A DNA stretch of 61,226 nt from Gammaproteobacteria bacterium (GTDB lineage Bacteria > Pseudomonadota > Gammaproteobacteria > Pseudomonadales > Azotimanducaceae). The notes under the pieces are model-generated. The model was given only the letters and a program-made list of their open reading frames with translations. It was not told the DNA's origin and did no database searches. The translations under genes and the position numbers were made by a program. Shown here in pieces: positions 33,500 through 44,079 of the stretch (position 1 is its first letter; each line of letters begins with the position of its first letter). The stretch spans positions 1 to 61,226 of the forward strand of contig JAURCQ010000002.1 in the NCBI GenBank assembly GCA_030828335.1, given 5' to 3'.

Positions 33500-34647
33500 G
33501 CCCGCCTACCCTGCCGACGGCCGTTTATATCCACGTCCCCTGGTGCGTGCGCAAATGCCCCTACTGCGACTTTAACTCCCATGAGCGCGGGGACGGGCTA
33601 CCGGAAGCGGCGTACCTCCACCGCATTCTTGCCGATCTCACCTGGGATCTAGAATGCTTCGGCCCGCCGGCGGCCCCGATCACCAGCCTCTTCTTCGGCG
33701 GCGGCACGCCCAGCCTGCTGCATCCGGAAACGATCGGCGCGGTCATTGAGGGCATCGCCGCTCGCCTACCCCTCGCTGCGGATTGCGAGATCACCCTGGA
33801 GGCGAATCCGGGCACGGCGGAGGCCGGGCGCTTTCAGGGTTACCGGGCTGCGGGGGTCAATCGCCTGTCTCTGGGCGTTCAGAGCTTTTCCTCCCGCGCG
33901 CTGACGGCCCTGGGGCGAATCCACGATGGGGAGGACGCGCTGCGCGCCCTTGCCCTCGCCAAGGCCGCAGGCTTTCCACGCATCAACCTGGACCTGATGC
34001 ACGGCCTGCCGGGGCAGACGGTGGCGGAGGGGCAGCGGGATATCGAACTGGCCCTCGACGCGGGCGTATCCCATCTGTCTTATTACCAGCTCACCATCGA
34101 ACCCAATACGGCCTTCTACCGTCGTCCGCCAACGCTCCCGGAGGAATCGATCCTCGAGCGCCTCGAGGACCGGGGGCGGCGCCTGTTGGAGGAAGCGGGC
34201 TTTGAGCCCTACGAAATCTCCGCCTGGGCCCGGGATGGGCATTACTGCCGCCACAACCTGACCTATTGGCGCTTTGGGGATTACTACGGCCTGGGGCCCG
34301 GGGCCCACGGAAAGCTCAGCCGCCGGGACCGCGCGGGCGGGCTTCAGGTGATGCGTACCCAGCGCAGCCGGGTGCCCGAGCACTGGCTCCGGGGGGATGG
34401 CGCGCCAAGCGCCCAGACCGCGGTCGCAGGGGAATCCCTCCGGGAAGAGTGCTTGCTAAATGTGCTTCGGCTTCGGGAGGGGATCAGCTTCGAGGCCTTC
34501 GAGGCCCACACGGGGCTGCCCCGGGCCTGCTTGGAACCGCAGCGCGAAACACAGGTGGCGGCGGGGTTACTTCAAGCCGACCGGCTGGCGCCTACGGACC
34601 AGGGCCTGCGCTTTTTAAACCCCCTGCTGGCGGCCCTCTCCCGCTAA
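33496..34647 (+). CDS. hemW: Heme chaperone HemW (radical SAM)
   Basis: A 383-residue radical-SAM protein that binds and delivers heme and was long misannotated as coproporphyrinogen III oxidase. The cluster motif CVRKCPYCDF (CxxxCxxC) is near residue 15. FFGGGTPSLL (near residue 71), RLSLGVQSF (near residue 122) and the HemW-type HNLTYW motif (near residue 253) are present. The start is GTG, overlapping the rdgB TGA as GTGA. It lies 16 bases from the convergent trmB. Confidence 0.96.
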   Translation: MSPPTLPTAVYIHVPWCVRKCPYCDFNSHERGDGLPEAAYLHRILADLTWDLECFGPPAAPITSLFFGGGTPSLLHPETIGAVIEGIAARLPLAADCEITLEANPGTAEAGRFQGYRAAGVNRLSLGVQSFSSRALTALGRIHDGEDALRALALAKAAGFPRINLDLMHGLPGQTVAEGQRDIELALDAGVSHLSYYQLTIEPNTAFYRRPPTLPEESILERLEDRGRRLLEEAGFEPYEISAWARDGHYCRHNLTYWRFGDYYGLGPGAHGKLSRRDRAGGLQVMRTQRSRVPEHWLRGDGAPSAQTAVAGESLREECLLNVLRLREGISFEAFEAHTGLPRACLEPQRETQVAAGLLQADRLAPTDQGLRFLNPLLAALSR

Positions 34648-34663
34648 GGGGCACTCAGTTGCG

Positions 34664-35335
34664 CTAGGGCAGGCGCTCGAGAAACAGGTCCACCACGGCA
34701 TGACCCTTCTTGAGGCCGCGCCGTTCAAAGCGCGTTTCCGGCCGGGGCGGGGCGGCAGGGAGGGCTTTCCATGCCGGCACCTCGGCCAGGGCCTCCCCCA
34801 TGGCCTCGGCGTAGGGGGCCCAGTCCGTGGCCAGCCAGAGGTGCCCTCCGGGACGGACCAGGGAGGCCAGCCGCTCCAGGAAGGGGGGTTGAATGAGGCG
34901 ACGCTTGTGATGGCGCTTCTTCGGCCAGGGATCGGGGAAGAAAATCTGCACCCGATCAAGAGAACCGGGCTGGAAAAGGCGCTCGAGCGCGGGCACCACG
35001 TCGCCCTCAAGCACGCGCACGTTGGTGAGGTTCTGATCCTCAAGGGCCGCCATGAGCGCGCCCACGCCAGGGGTGTGCACCTCAACCCCAAGGAAGCGAC
35101 GCTCCGGCTCCGCCGCCGCCATGGCCGCCAGGGACCCCCCCATGCCAAAGCCAATCTCGAGGGTCATGGGTCCTCGCTCGGTGAAGCACTCATCCCAGTA
35201 GTCGGCCGGGAACGGAGCTTCGGGCCAGGGAATAGCGAAGCGTTCCGCGAGCCGGGCTCGAGCCCGAGCCTGGCCTGGGGTTTCCCGCCCGGTGCGTAGC
35301 ACAAAGCTGCGAATGGGCCGCCAGTGCTCGTTCAC
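34664..35335 (-). CDS. trmB: tRNA (guanine-46-N7) methyltransferase
   Basis: A 223-residue SAM enzyme modifying G46 of tRNA. The start is the GTG at 35335 (MNEHWRPIRSFVLRTGR), which overlaps the upstream stop as GTGA. RSFVLRTGR, LEIGFGMGGSLAAMA (near residue 60), FFPDPWPKKRHHKRR (near residue 135) and the closing ETRFERRG are the family hallmarks. The frame is open for another 50 codons upstream but these overlap the DUF423 gene and are not conserved. It shares a minus-strand run with rpoH. Confidence 0.95.
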   Translation of the reverse strand: MNEHWRPIRSFVLRTGRETPGQARARARLAERFAIPWPEAPFPADYWDECFTERGPMTLEIGFGMGGSLAAMAAAEPERRFLGVEVHTPGVGALMAALEDQNLTNVRVLEGDVVPALERLFQPGSLDRVQIFFPDPWPKKRHHKRRLIQPPFLERLASLVRPGGHLWLATDWAPYAEAMGEALAEVPAWKALPAAPPRPETRFERRGLKKGHAVVDLFLERLP

Positions 35336-35697
35336 GCACGCAGCCCCTGCACCAGCACCAGGGCCCAGGCCACGATGAAGGCCAGGCCGCCCAGGGGCGT
35401 GATCGGACCAAGCCAGCGCGGCCCGCCGAGGGCCAGGGCATAGAGACTGCCGGAAAAGAGGACGACCCCAGCGACCGCAAGCCAACCGGAAAGGCGAAGC
35501 CCCGGGGGCGCGCCGAGGCGCAGGGCCAACGCCAGGGCCAGGCAGAAGAGGGCGTGGATCAGGTGGTACTGCACGGCCGTTTCCCAGACCGATAGGCTGG
35601 CGCCGAGGCGCGCCTTCAGCCCGTGGGCCCCGAAGGCGCCTAGGGCCACCCCGGAGGCACCGAGGAGGCCCGCGCTGACGAGAAGCAGATCGCGCAC
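35332..35697 (-). CDS. DUF423 family small membrane protein
   Basis: A 121-residue membrane protein with about four hydrophobic helices and the family pattern GASGVALGAFGAHGLKA near the N-terminus, YHLIHALFCLALALA in the middle and PLGGLAFIVAW near the end. It belongs to the DUF423/YgdD family, whose function is unknown. The start is GTG, one base after the rpoH stop, and the stop overlaps the trmB GTG, so rpoH-DUF423-trmB is probably one translationally coupled message. That would place it under heat-shock-gene control. Confidence 0.9.
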   Translation of the reverse strand: MRDLLLVSAGLLGASGVALGAFGAHGLKARLGASLSVWETAVQYHLIHALFCLALALALRLGAPPGLRLSGWLAVAGVVLFSGSLYALALGGPRWLGPITPLGGLAFIVAWALVLVQGLRA

Positions 35698-35698
35698 C

Positions 35699-36553
35699 TT
35701 AGGCGGCGATCGCGCCCTTGAGCTTTTTCAACGCCCCAAGCTCAAGCTGTCGTATACGCTCAGCGGACACGCCGTAGCGGTCCGCGAGGGTGTGAAGCGT
35801 GGCCTTATCTTCCGCCAGCCAGCGGCTTTGGATGATGTCCCGGCTTCGTTCATCCAGCCCCGCGAGCGCCTGCTGAAGGGCGCCCACGGTGGCGTCTTCC
35901 CAATCCTCGGCCTCCACCTGCTCGGCAGGGTCGGCGCCCTCCGCGGCCAGGTAGGCGGCCGGGGCGGTCATGGGGGCGCTGTCGTCCTCGCTGTGGTCGA
36001 GGTCGAAGTGGGCATCAAAGGCCGCCATGCGCCCTTCCATGCGGGTGACCTCTTCTGGGCTCACCCCCAGGGTCTCTGCGACGGAGGCGACCTCCTCCGC
36101 GTTCATCCACCCCAGGCGCTTTTTCTGGCTGCGAAGATTAAAGAACAGCTTGCGCTGCGCTTTCGTCGTTGCGACCTTCACGATGCGCCAGTTGCGGAGG
36201 ATAAATTCGTGCATCTCCGCCTTGATCCAATGCACCGCAAAGGACACGAGGCGCACGCCGAAGTCCGGGTCGAAGCGCTTCACGGCCTTCATGAGGCCCA
36301 CGTTCCCTTCCTGGATGAGATCGGCCTGGGAGAGGCCATAGCCGGCATAGGACCGGGCCATGTGCACCACAAAGCGGAGGTGGGAAAGCACGAGACGACG
36401 AGCGGCCTCGAGATCCCCTTCATCGCGCAGGGCCCGGCCTAGGGCCGCTTCTTCCTCTGCGCTGAGGATCTCAAAGGAGCTCACGGTATGGATGTAATGG
36501 TCGAGATCACGGCCCGGCGATAAGGCGTCCATGGCCAAAAGGCGAGTGCTCAT
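35699..36553 (-). CDS. rpoH: Heat-shock sigma factor sigma32
   Basis: A 284-residue alternative sigma factor that directs transcription of chaperone and protease genes. Region 2 contains [20 protein letters not shown] (near residue 76) and [11 protein letters not shown]. The diagnostic RpoH box QRKLFFNLR is at residues 133-141. Region 4 ends with [18 protein letters not shown]. The ATG at 36553 has GGAGG upstream. The upstream region carries a CIRCE-type operator overlapping a TTAGCA-18-TAAAAT promoter. The 5' part of the message has little obvious thermosensor pairing that I could trace by eye. Confidence 0.97.
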   Translation of the reverse strand: MSTRLLAMDALSPGRDLDHYIHTVSSFEILSAEEEAALGRALRDEGDLEAARRLVLSHLRFVVHMARSYAGYGLSQADLIQEGNVGLMKAVKRFDPDFGVRLVSFAVHWIKAEMHEFILRNWRIVKVATTKAQRKLFFNLRSQKKRLGWMNAEEVASVAETLGVSPEEVTRMEGRMAAFDAHFDLDHSEDDSAPMTAPAAYLAAEGADPAEQVEAEDWEDATVGALQQALAGLDERSRDIIQSRWLAEDKATLHTLADRYGVSAERIRQLELGALKKLKGAIAA

Positions 36554-36583
36554 GATGGAACCTCCAAACTCAATGCGCCCATT

Positions 36584-36610
36584 TTAGCAGTCTTTACAGG
36601 AGAGTGCTAA
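36584..36610 (-). promoter_or_regulatory. CIRCE (HrcA operator) and promoter of rpoH
   Basis: On the minus strand the sequence reads TTAGCACTC, a 9-base spacer TCCTGTAAA, then GACTGCTAA. The CIRCE consensus is TTAGCACTC-N9-GAGTGCTAA, so one arm is perfect and the other differs at one base. The same bases supply a promoter: -35 TTAGCA (36605-36610), 18-base spacer, -10 TAAAAT (36581-36586). HrcA bound here would block rpoH transcription. The site overlaps the ftsX stop codon. Confidence 0.82.
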
Positions 36611-37587
36611 AGCCCGGCGCTCGGGGCCGTTAAGCGGTCGAAGCGTCCTAGCACCCACAGCCCAGCGCCCAGGGCGCCGAGGACGGCGAAGCCCACCGCC
36701 TGGGTCAGCACGGAGAAGGCCGCCAGCGCAGCCGACCCCCCGGGGGCGAGGGGGAGCGCATAGGCCGTCGCCAGGGCCTGAAGGGCTGGAGTGAGGCTGC
36801 TTTCCAGCGCGAGGAGGGAAAGGGCCGCCAGCAGCCCCCCAGCCACCCCGTAGGCCAGCGCCTGGTAAAGGAAGGGTGCAAGGAGAAAGCCGTCGCTGGC
36901 CCCAAGCAGGCGCAGGGTGCGGAGCGCAGGCAGCCGCTCCAGGAGCGCCATGCGGGTGAGGGCGCCCACCAGAAGCACCACCGCCGCGGTCAGCAAGCCC
37001 TGGAACAGCACCAGCACCTGGGTGAAAAAGCCGAGCGTGCCCTGGAGCCGTTCCACCCAGGCCAGATCGACCTGCACCCCCAGGGCGCCGGCCTCCCGGC
37101 CCAGCCCTTCCGCCAGGGCCTTCAGGCGGGCCGCGCTCTGGGCTTCCGGGCGCGGGGTGACGATCACCACGGAGGGCAGGGGCGGCATGGCCTCCCCCGC
37201 AAGGCCCCGGCTTAGGGCGGTCTCCATGCCCAGCGCCGCCTGAAACTCAGCTTGGGAGGCCTCCGAGGACTGCACGTCTAAGGCCGCGATTTCCGGATGC
37301 GTACGCCAGCGGGCAAGCAGCGCGGCCGGGGGCTCGGGGCTCGCAAAGAACACGTTGATCCGGGGGGTCGTGGGCCAGTGCGCCAGATTGCCTTCCGTGA
37401 GCGCGAGCACCCGCCCGAGGGCCGCCGGGAGCAACAGGGCAAGGGCCAGGGTTAGGGCAATGAGGACCGTTCCCAGGGGCTGGGCCCGCAGCGTTTGCCA
37501 CGCTTCCATGAGGGCATAGCGCTGATTCGCGCGCCAGCGCGCCAGGCCCTTCAGGCTGCCCCCTTCCCCCGGGGCCGGAGCACTCAC
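36607..37587 (-). CDS. ftsX: Cell division protein FtsX
   Basis: A 326-residue inner-membrane partner of FtsE, a type VII ABC transporter-like complex that activates septal murein hydrolases. One N-terminal transmembrane helix (PLGTVLIALTLALALLLPAAL, first part about residues 37-57) precedes a periplasmic domain. Three C-terminal helices follow (near residues 205, 250 and 300). The start is GTG, overlapping the ftsE TGA. The stop lies inside the rpoH CIRCE element. The order ftsY-ftsE-ftsX-rpoH is conserved in Gammaproteobacteria. Confidence 0.96.
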   Translation of the reverse strand: MSAPAPGEGGSLKGLARWRANQRYALMEAWQTLRAQPLGTVLIALTLALALLLPAALGRVLALTEGNLAHWPTTPRINVFFASPEPPAALLARWRTHPEIAALDVQSSEASQAEFQAALGMETALSRGLAGEAMPPLPSVVIVTPRPEAQSAARLKALAEGLGREAGALGVQVDLAWVERLQGTLGFFTQVLVLFQGLLTAAVVLLVGALTRMALLERLPALRTLRLLGASDGFLLAPFLYQALAYGVAGGLLAALSLLALESSLTPALQALATAYALPLAPGGSAALAAFSVLTQAVGFAVLGALGAGLWVLGRFDRLTAPSAGL

Positions 37588-38258
37588 GACGCCCCCCCAA
37601 GGGCCGCCCGGCCCACCAGCCGCCCCCCTTCAAGGTGCAGGGCCTGGCCAGAAAAGCGCTGCACAAGATCCACATCGTGGGTGGCAACGACGACCGTTAC
37701 GCCCACCTGCTGAAAACGCTGGAAGAGGCCCATGATCTCGGCGGAGAGGGCGGGATCGAGGTTCCCCGTGGGCTCGTCGGCTAGCACCAGGGCCGGGCGA
37801 TGGACCAGGGCCCGGGCAATGCCCACGCGCTGCCGCTCCCCCGTGGATAGAGCCCGGGGCAGGCGCCCTTCGGCGCCGGCAAGCCCAACCTGGCCCAGCG
37901 CCGCCCGCACCCGGGGGCCCTGAGCGGCCTCGGCATAGCCCGCCAGCTGAAGGGGCAGGGCCACATTTTGATAGACCGTACGATCGGCCAGGAGCTGGGG
38001 ATCTTGGAACACCGCGCCCACCCGCCGCAGGTAGGCCGGCCGCTGGCGCCGGGGCAGGGTGCCAAGGTTAATCCCGGCCACCTCCACCTGCCCGGCGTCC
38101 GGGCGCTCCAGGGCTAGGAGCAGGCGAAGCAGCGTGCTTTTCCCAGCGCCCGAGGGGCCCATGAGGAAGTTAAGGGAGCCCTTGGGAAGCTCAAGATCGA
38201 CGCCCCGGAGCGCATCCCGGTCGCCATAGCGCTTGCCGACCTGGGACAGGCGAATCAT
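37584..38258 (-). CDS. ftsE: Cell division ATP-binding protein FtsE
   Basis: A 224-residue ABC ATPase. Walker A is GPSGAGKSTLLR (near residue 33). The Q-loop region is AVFQDPQLLADRT, the signature is LSTGERQRVGIARALV (near residue 136), and Walker B LVLADEPTGNLDP follows. The ATG overlaps the ftsY stop and its own stop overlaps the ftsX GTG, so all three genes are coupled. The signature begins LSTGE rather than the common LSGGE, a conservative change. Confidence 0.97.
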   Translation of the reverse strand: MIRLSQVGKRYGDRDALRGVDLELPKGSLNFLMGPSGAGKSTLLRLLLALERPDAGQVEVAGINLGTLPRRQRPAYLRRVGAVFQDPQLLADRTVYQNVALPLQLAGYAEAAQGPRVRAALGQVGLAGAEGRLPRALSTGERQRVGIARALVHRPALVLADEPTGNLDPALSAEIMGLFQRFQQVGVTVVVATHDVDLVQRFSGQALHLEGGRLVGRAALGGAS

Positions 38259-39403
38259 GGGGCTTCGGCCCCCAGCAAGGCCGCCACGAAGCTGCGAGGC
38301 TCGAAGGGGCGCAGGTCGTCCGCCTGCTCCCCCACGCCGATAAACTGAATGGGCAGGCCGCTCTGCTTGGCCAGGGCAAAGGCGACGCCGCCCTTAGCGG
38401 TGCCATCGAGCTTGGTCAGCACAAGCCCCGTGAGCGGTGCGACCTCGGAGAAGGTTTTGGCCTGAGCCAGGGCGTTTTGCCCCGTCCCCGCATCGAGCAC
38501 GAGGAGCACCGCGTGGGGCGCCGCTGCATCAAAGCGCTTCAGCACCCGAACCACCTTGGCGAGCTCCTCCATGAGGTGCCCCTTGTTGTGAAGCCGCCCC
38601 GCCGTATCCGCCAGCACCACATCGGCACCCCGGGCTCGGGCTGCGGACACCGCATCAAAGAGCACGGAGGCACTATCCGCTCCCTCCCCCTGGGCAATGA
38701 CGGGGACGTCGGCGCGGGTGCCCCACTGCTTTAGCTGCTCCACCGCCGCCGCCCGGAAGGTATCCCCGGCGGCCAGCAGGGGGTGGTGCCCCGCAGCCTT
38801 AAAACGCTGGGCCAGCTTGCCGATGGTGGTGGTTTTGCCCACGCCGTTCACGCCGACCACAAGGATAACGAAGGGCTCCGCGGCCCCGAGGGAAAAGGGC
38901 TCGTGGCGCTCACCAAGGATTTCCGAGAGCACCTCCGCCAGCTCGCTCATGAGCGCATCTTCATCGTTCAGGGCCCGGCGCTTCACCCGCGCCGTTAAGC
39001 GCTCAAGCACGGCTTCCGTGGCCTCAAGGCCCACGTCCGCCATCAGCAGCTGCGTTTCCAGCGCTTCCAGCAGGCTTTCGTCGATCTCCTTCTTGCCCAG
39101 CAGCAGCGTGCCCAGGGAATCCCCAAGGGCGCCCCGGCTTCGCGCGAGGCCCGAGCGGAGGCGGCCAAAGAGACCAGCGCTTTCCCCATCCTTTCCCTCT
39201 TGGCTCTGCTTCAGCGCGTCCGGACCGGCTTCGGGCACCGCTTCGGGCACCGCTTCGGGCACCGCTTCGGGCACCGCTTTGGGCACCGCTTCGGTGGGCG
39301 GGGAGACCGCTTCGACTTCAGGCTGACGTTCGGGTTCACGCGTCTGCGGAACCTCGGGCTCAGACGCCTCTACCGCCTTCTTCTTACGTAAAAACCGGAA
39401 CAT
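38255..39403 (-). CDS. ftsY: Signal recognition particle receptor FtsY
   Basis: A 382-residue SRP receptor GTPase that docks ribosome-SRP complexes at the membrane. An acidic N-terminal A domain (about residues 10-75) contains the repeat VPEA several times, encoded by a 12-bp tandem repeat. The N domain follows, then the G domain with GVNGVGKTTTIGKLA (near residue 187), DTAGRLHNK and LTKLDGTAKGGV. The start MFRFLRKKK at 39403 was preferred because the longer upstream frame is not conserved and would run into the divergent rsmD upstream region. Confidence 0.96.
   Translation of the reverse strand: MFRFLRKKKAVEASEPEVPQTREPERQPEVEAVSPPTEAVPKAVPEAVPEAVPEAVPEAGPDALKQSQEGKDGESAGLFGRLRSGLARSRGALGDSLGTLLLGKKEIDESLLEALETQLLMADVGLEATEAVLERLTARVKRRALNDEDALMSELAEVLSEILGERHEPFSLGAAEPFVILVVGVNGVGKTTTIGKLAQRFKAAGHHPLLAAGDTFRAAAVEQLKQWGTRADVPVIAQGEGADSASVLFDAVSAARARGADVVLADTAGRLHNKGHLMEELAKVVRVLKRFDAAAPHAVLLVLDAGTGQNALAQAKTFSEVAPLTGLVLTKLDGTAKGGVAFALAKQSGLPIQFIGVGEQADDLRPFEPRSFVAALLGAEAP
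39228..39287 (-). repeat. 12-bp tandem repeat in ftsY
   Basis: Five head-to-tail copies of GCTTCGGGCACC on the plus strand. The first four are exact and the fifth has one change (GCTTTGGGCACC). A partial sixth begins at 39288. In frame it encodes repeated VPEA units in the acidic linker, so copy-number change would keep the frame. Confidence 0.9.
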
Positions 39404-39512
39404 GGGATACTCCGCGAAAGGCTTGCCGCCACGGCGCCGAGGAGACGGGGCGTTGAAAACGGAAAAAGGATACCAGCGTGGCCGGGGCCGCGGGACCCAA
39501 GGGGGCGGGGAA

Positions 39513-41436
<1,924 letters not shown>

Positions 41437-41438
<2 letters not shown>

Positions 41439-43500
41439 GGCATCGCCCCCGGTGGTTCCGTCAGATCATGATCGCACAGGCGCAGAGGCCCAAGCCTGCC
41501 TTCTGGGCGTGGATACGGGGGGCACCTTCACGGATTTGGTCCTCTACGATGGTGCGACGCTCCGGGTCGCCAAGGTACTCTCCACACCCGAGGCGCCGGA
41601 GCAGGCCATTCTCGCGGGGTTGCGGCAGCTTGGCCTCGATCCCAACACCCTGGGGCCGGAAACCCAGCTCATTCACGGCACCACCGTCGCCACGAACGCC
41701 GCCCTCGAGGGCAAGGTCGCCCGCACGGCGTACCTGGGGCAGGCGGGCTTTGAGGATCTGCTGACCCTCGCTCGCCAGCAGCGGCCGGCGCTCTATGACC
41801 TCACGCCCGCGCCAACCCCACCCCCGGTCCCCCGGAGCCTGTGCTTCGGCGCCCCCGGGCGCCTCGATGCGCAGGGCGCGGAGCTCGAGCCCCTCGATAA
41901 CGCCGCGCTGGATGCGGTGCTCGACGCCCTGCTGGCGGAAAGGCCCGCCGCCGTGGCCATTAACTTTCTCTTTTCTTGGAAGAACGGGGCCCACGAGGCC
42001 GCCACGGAAGCGCGGCTGCGGGCGCGGCTCAAGGACGCCGGCGGTGATCCCGCGCTCTGCATCAGCCGAAGCAGCGAAATTCTCGCCGAAGCCGGAGAGT
42101 ATGAGCGCGGCATGGCCACCTGGCTCAATGCGAGCCTGAGCCCGAAGGTCCGGGCCTACCTTCAACGCCTCAGCGGAGCCCTGGGGGCCACGCGCCTGGC
42201 CATTATGGCCTCCCACGGCGGAACCCTAGCGCCGGCCTTCGCCGCCAGCCATCCGGTGCAGCTGCTCCTCTCGGGGCCTGCCGGCGGCGTCGCTGGCGTG
42301 GCCGCCGTCGCCAAGACCCTTGCGGTCAATCCGGTGCTGAGCTTTGACATGGGGGGCACCTCCACCGACGTAGCCCTAGTCGACGGGTCGCCCCAGCTGT
42401 CCCAGGAAAGCCGGATTGGCCCCTACCCCGTGGCCGTGCCCATGCTGGCCGTGCACACCATTGGCGCCGGCGGGGGTTCCATTGCCAGCTTGGATGACGG
42501 CGGAGCCCTGCAGGTGGGACCTGCCTCCGCGGGCGCCAGCCCGGGACCGGCCTGCTACGGGCAAGGGGGTACGGCGGCGACGGTCACCGATGCCCACGTG
42601 GTACTCGGACGCCTGCCCACGGATCAGGCCCTTGGTGGGCATTTGTCGCTGCAGGGCGACGCGGCCCGGGCTGCCCTTGGGCCCTTGGCGGACGCCCTGG
42701 GCTGTACCCTGGAGCACGCGGCGGAAGGCATTTTGGCGGTGGCCAACGAACACATGGCTCAGGCGCTGCGCGTGATGTCGCTGGAGCGGGGGATCGATCC
42801 GCGGCAGTGCGTCCTCGCGAGCTTCGGGGGGGCGGGGGGCCTCCACCTCTGCGATCTCGCCGATGCCCTGGGCATGGAAACCGCCTTGATTCCTGCCTTC
42901 GGCGGCGTGCTTTCGGCCTTTGGGATGCTCGCGAGCCCTCCGGCCCGGGTGCTCAGTCAGGATTTGCGCTGCGCCCTGGACGAGGACGGACTTCGGCGCG
43001 CCCAGGCGGCCCATGGGCGTCTCTCCGAGGAGGGGCAGGCTGCCCTCGGCGCAGAGGCCGAACAGGCCACCTTGGAAAGCGCGCTGGCGCTGCAGTACGC
43101 GGGGCAGGGCTACGCCCTGGAGGTACCCTTTGATCCGGGCCTGGCCACCCTCGCAGGGCTTCGAGAGGCCTTCGAAGCGGCGCACGAGGCGCGCTACGGC
43201 TATCGCTTAGGCAAGGTGGTGAGTGTGGTTCGGCTGCGCCTGACCGTTCGAACAGCGCCCGCCCTAAGCGGCGCTTTGCCCGATACCCACGGAGAAGTCG
43301 CCCCCCGCAGCCTCGCCCCCTGGCCCGTGGTGGGGCATGGAAACGTGCAGCGAGTACGACGCTCAGCGCTTCGCGCGGGAGATGAGGTTCGGGGACCGGC
43401 CATTATTCAGGAAAGTACGGCGACCCACTGGCTGGCACCGGGGTGGCGGGCGGAGTGCCAACGCGGGGGGCATCTCCGCCTGCGGAAGATCCTTACTTGA
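41437..43500 (+). CDS. Hydantoinase/oxoprolinase A-type ATP-dependent protein
   Basis: A 687-residue protein of the HyuA / 5-oxoprolinase / acetone carboxylase beta family, which uses ATP to activate a cyclic amide or a carbonyl substrate. The ATPase motifs [18 protein letters not shown] (near residue 23), [14 protein letters not shown] (near residue 79) and [17 protein letters not shown] (near residue 305) are intact, as is GAGGGSIA. The usual partner gene of the B type is not in the window, so the substrate is unknown. Start assigned at ATG 41437; a GTG six codons later is possible. No ribosome site is clear. The 3' end overlaps rpmG by eight bases. Confidence 0.88.
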
Positions 43501-43648
43501 TCTTCGCTTCCTTGTAGATCACGTGCTTACGCACCACGGGATCAAACTTTTTGAACTCGAGCTTGTCCGGCGTGTTCTTCTTGTTCTTGTCCGTGGTGTA
43601 GTAGTGGCCCGTACCGGCGGACGACACCAACTTAATCTTGTCACGCAT
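43493..43648 (-). CDS. rpmG: 50S ribosomal protein L33
   Basis: A 51-residue basic ribosomal protein. The translation starts [19 protein letters not shown], then [18 protein letters not shown], and ends [10 protein letters not shown]. It is the cysteine-free form of L33, as in E. coli. It lies 11 bases downstream of rpmB in the standard rpmB-rpmG order. Its stop lies inside the 3' end of the convergent hydantoinase-type gene. Confidence 0.97.
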   Translation of the reverse strand: MRDKIKLVSSAGTGHYYTTDKNKKNTPDKLEFKKFDPVVRKHVIYKEAKIK

Positions 43649-43659
43649 GGCGTGTCTCC

Positions 43660-43896
43660 TTAGACCTTTTCGCCGCGAGCGCGGAGCTCACCGAGCACCA
43701 CGTCGATGCCGCGCTTATCAATAACCCGAATGCCCTTAGCGGACACCCGAAGGCGAACGAAGCGCTTCTCACTTTCCACCCAGAAACGATGATAGTGGAG
43801 GTTCGGGGAGAACCGGCGGCGCGTTTTATTGTGCGCGTGCGACACGTTGTTCCCCGTGATCGGACGCTTCCCGGTGACTTGGCACACCTGAGACAT
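43660..43896 (-). CDS. rpmB: 50S ribosomal protein L28
   Basis: A 78-residue ribosomal protein with the normal N-terminus [21 protein letters not shown] and the basic core [17 protein letters not shown]. The start is ATG 43896, preceded by GAGAGGCAAG; an upstream in-frame extension of twelve codons is not conserved. A good promoter lies about 60 bases upstream. Confidence 0.97.
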   Translation of the reverse strand: MSQVCQVTGKRPITGNNVSHAHNKTRRRFSPNLHYHRFWVESEKRFVRLRVSAKGIRVIDKRGIDVVLGELRARGEKV

Positions 43897-43956
43897 GATG
43901 GCTTGCCTCTCGCTAAATAAGATTCGACGCACCCAGCGCGTCAGAAAGAGCGCGGC

Positions 43957-43985
43957 TTTATACCAGAGCCCTTGCCCAGGCTCAA
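43957..43985 (-). promoter_or_regulatory. Promoter of rpmB-rpmG
   Basis: On the minus strand: TTGAGC (43980-43985), a 17-base spacer, TATAAA (43957-43962). It is one of the best sigma70-type matches in the window, with the start expected near 43950 and a leader of about 55 bases. Confidence 0.7.
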
Positions 43986-44079
43986 GGCAACAATCGCAAT
44001 CATCTCCCCCAGGGCCATGCCAAGGACGGCGGCGAATGCTATGGTTTGCGCCCTTTTGGCTACCGCGAGCCCCTGGGAC

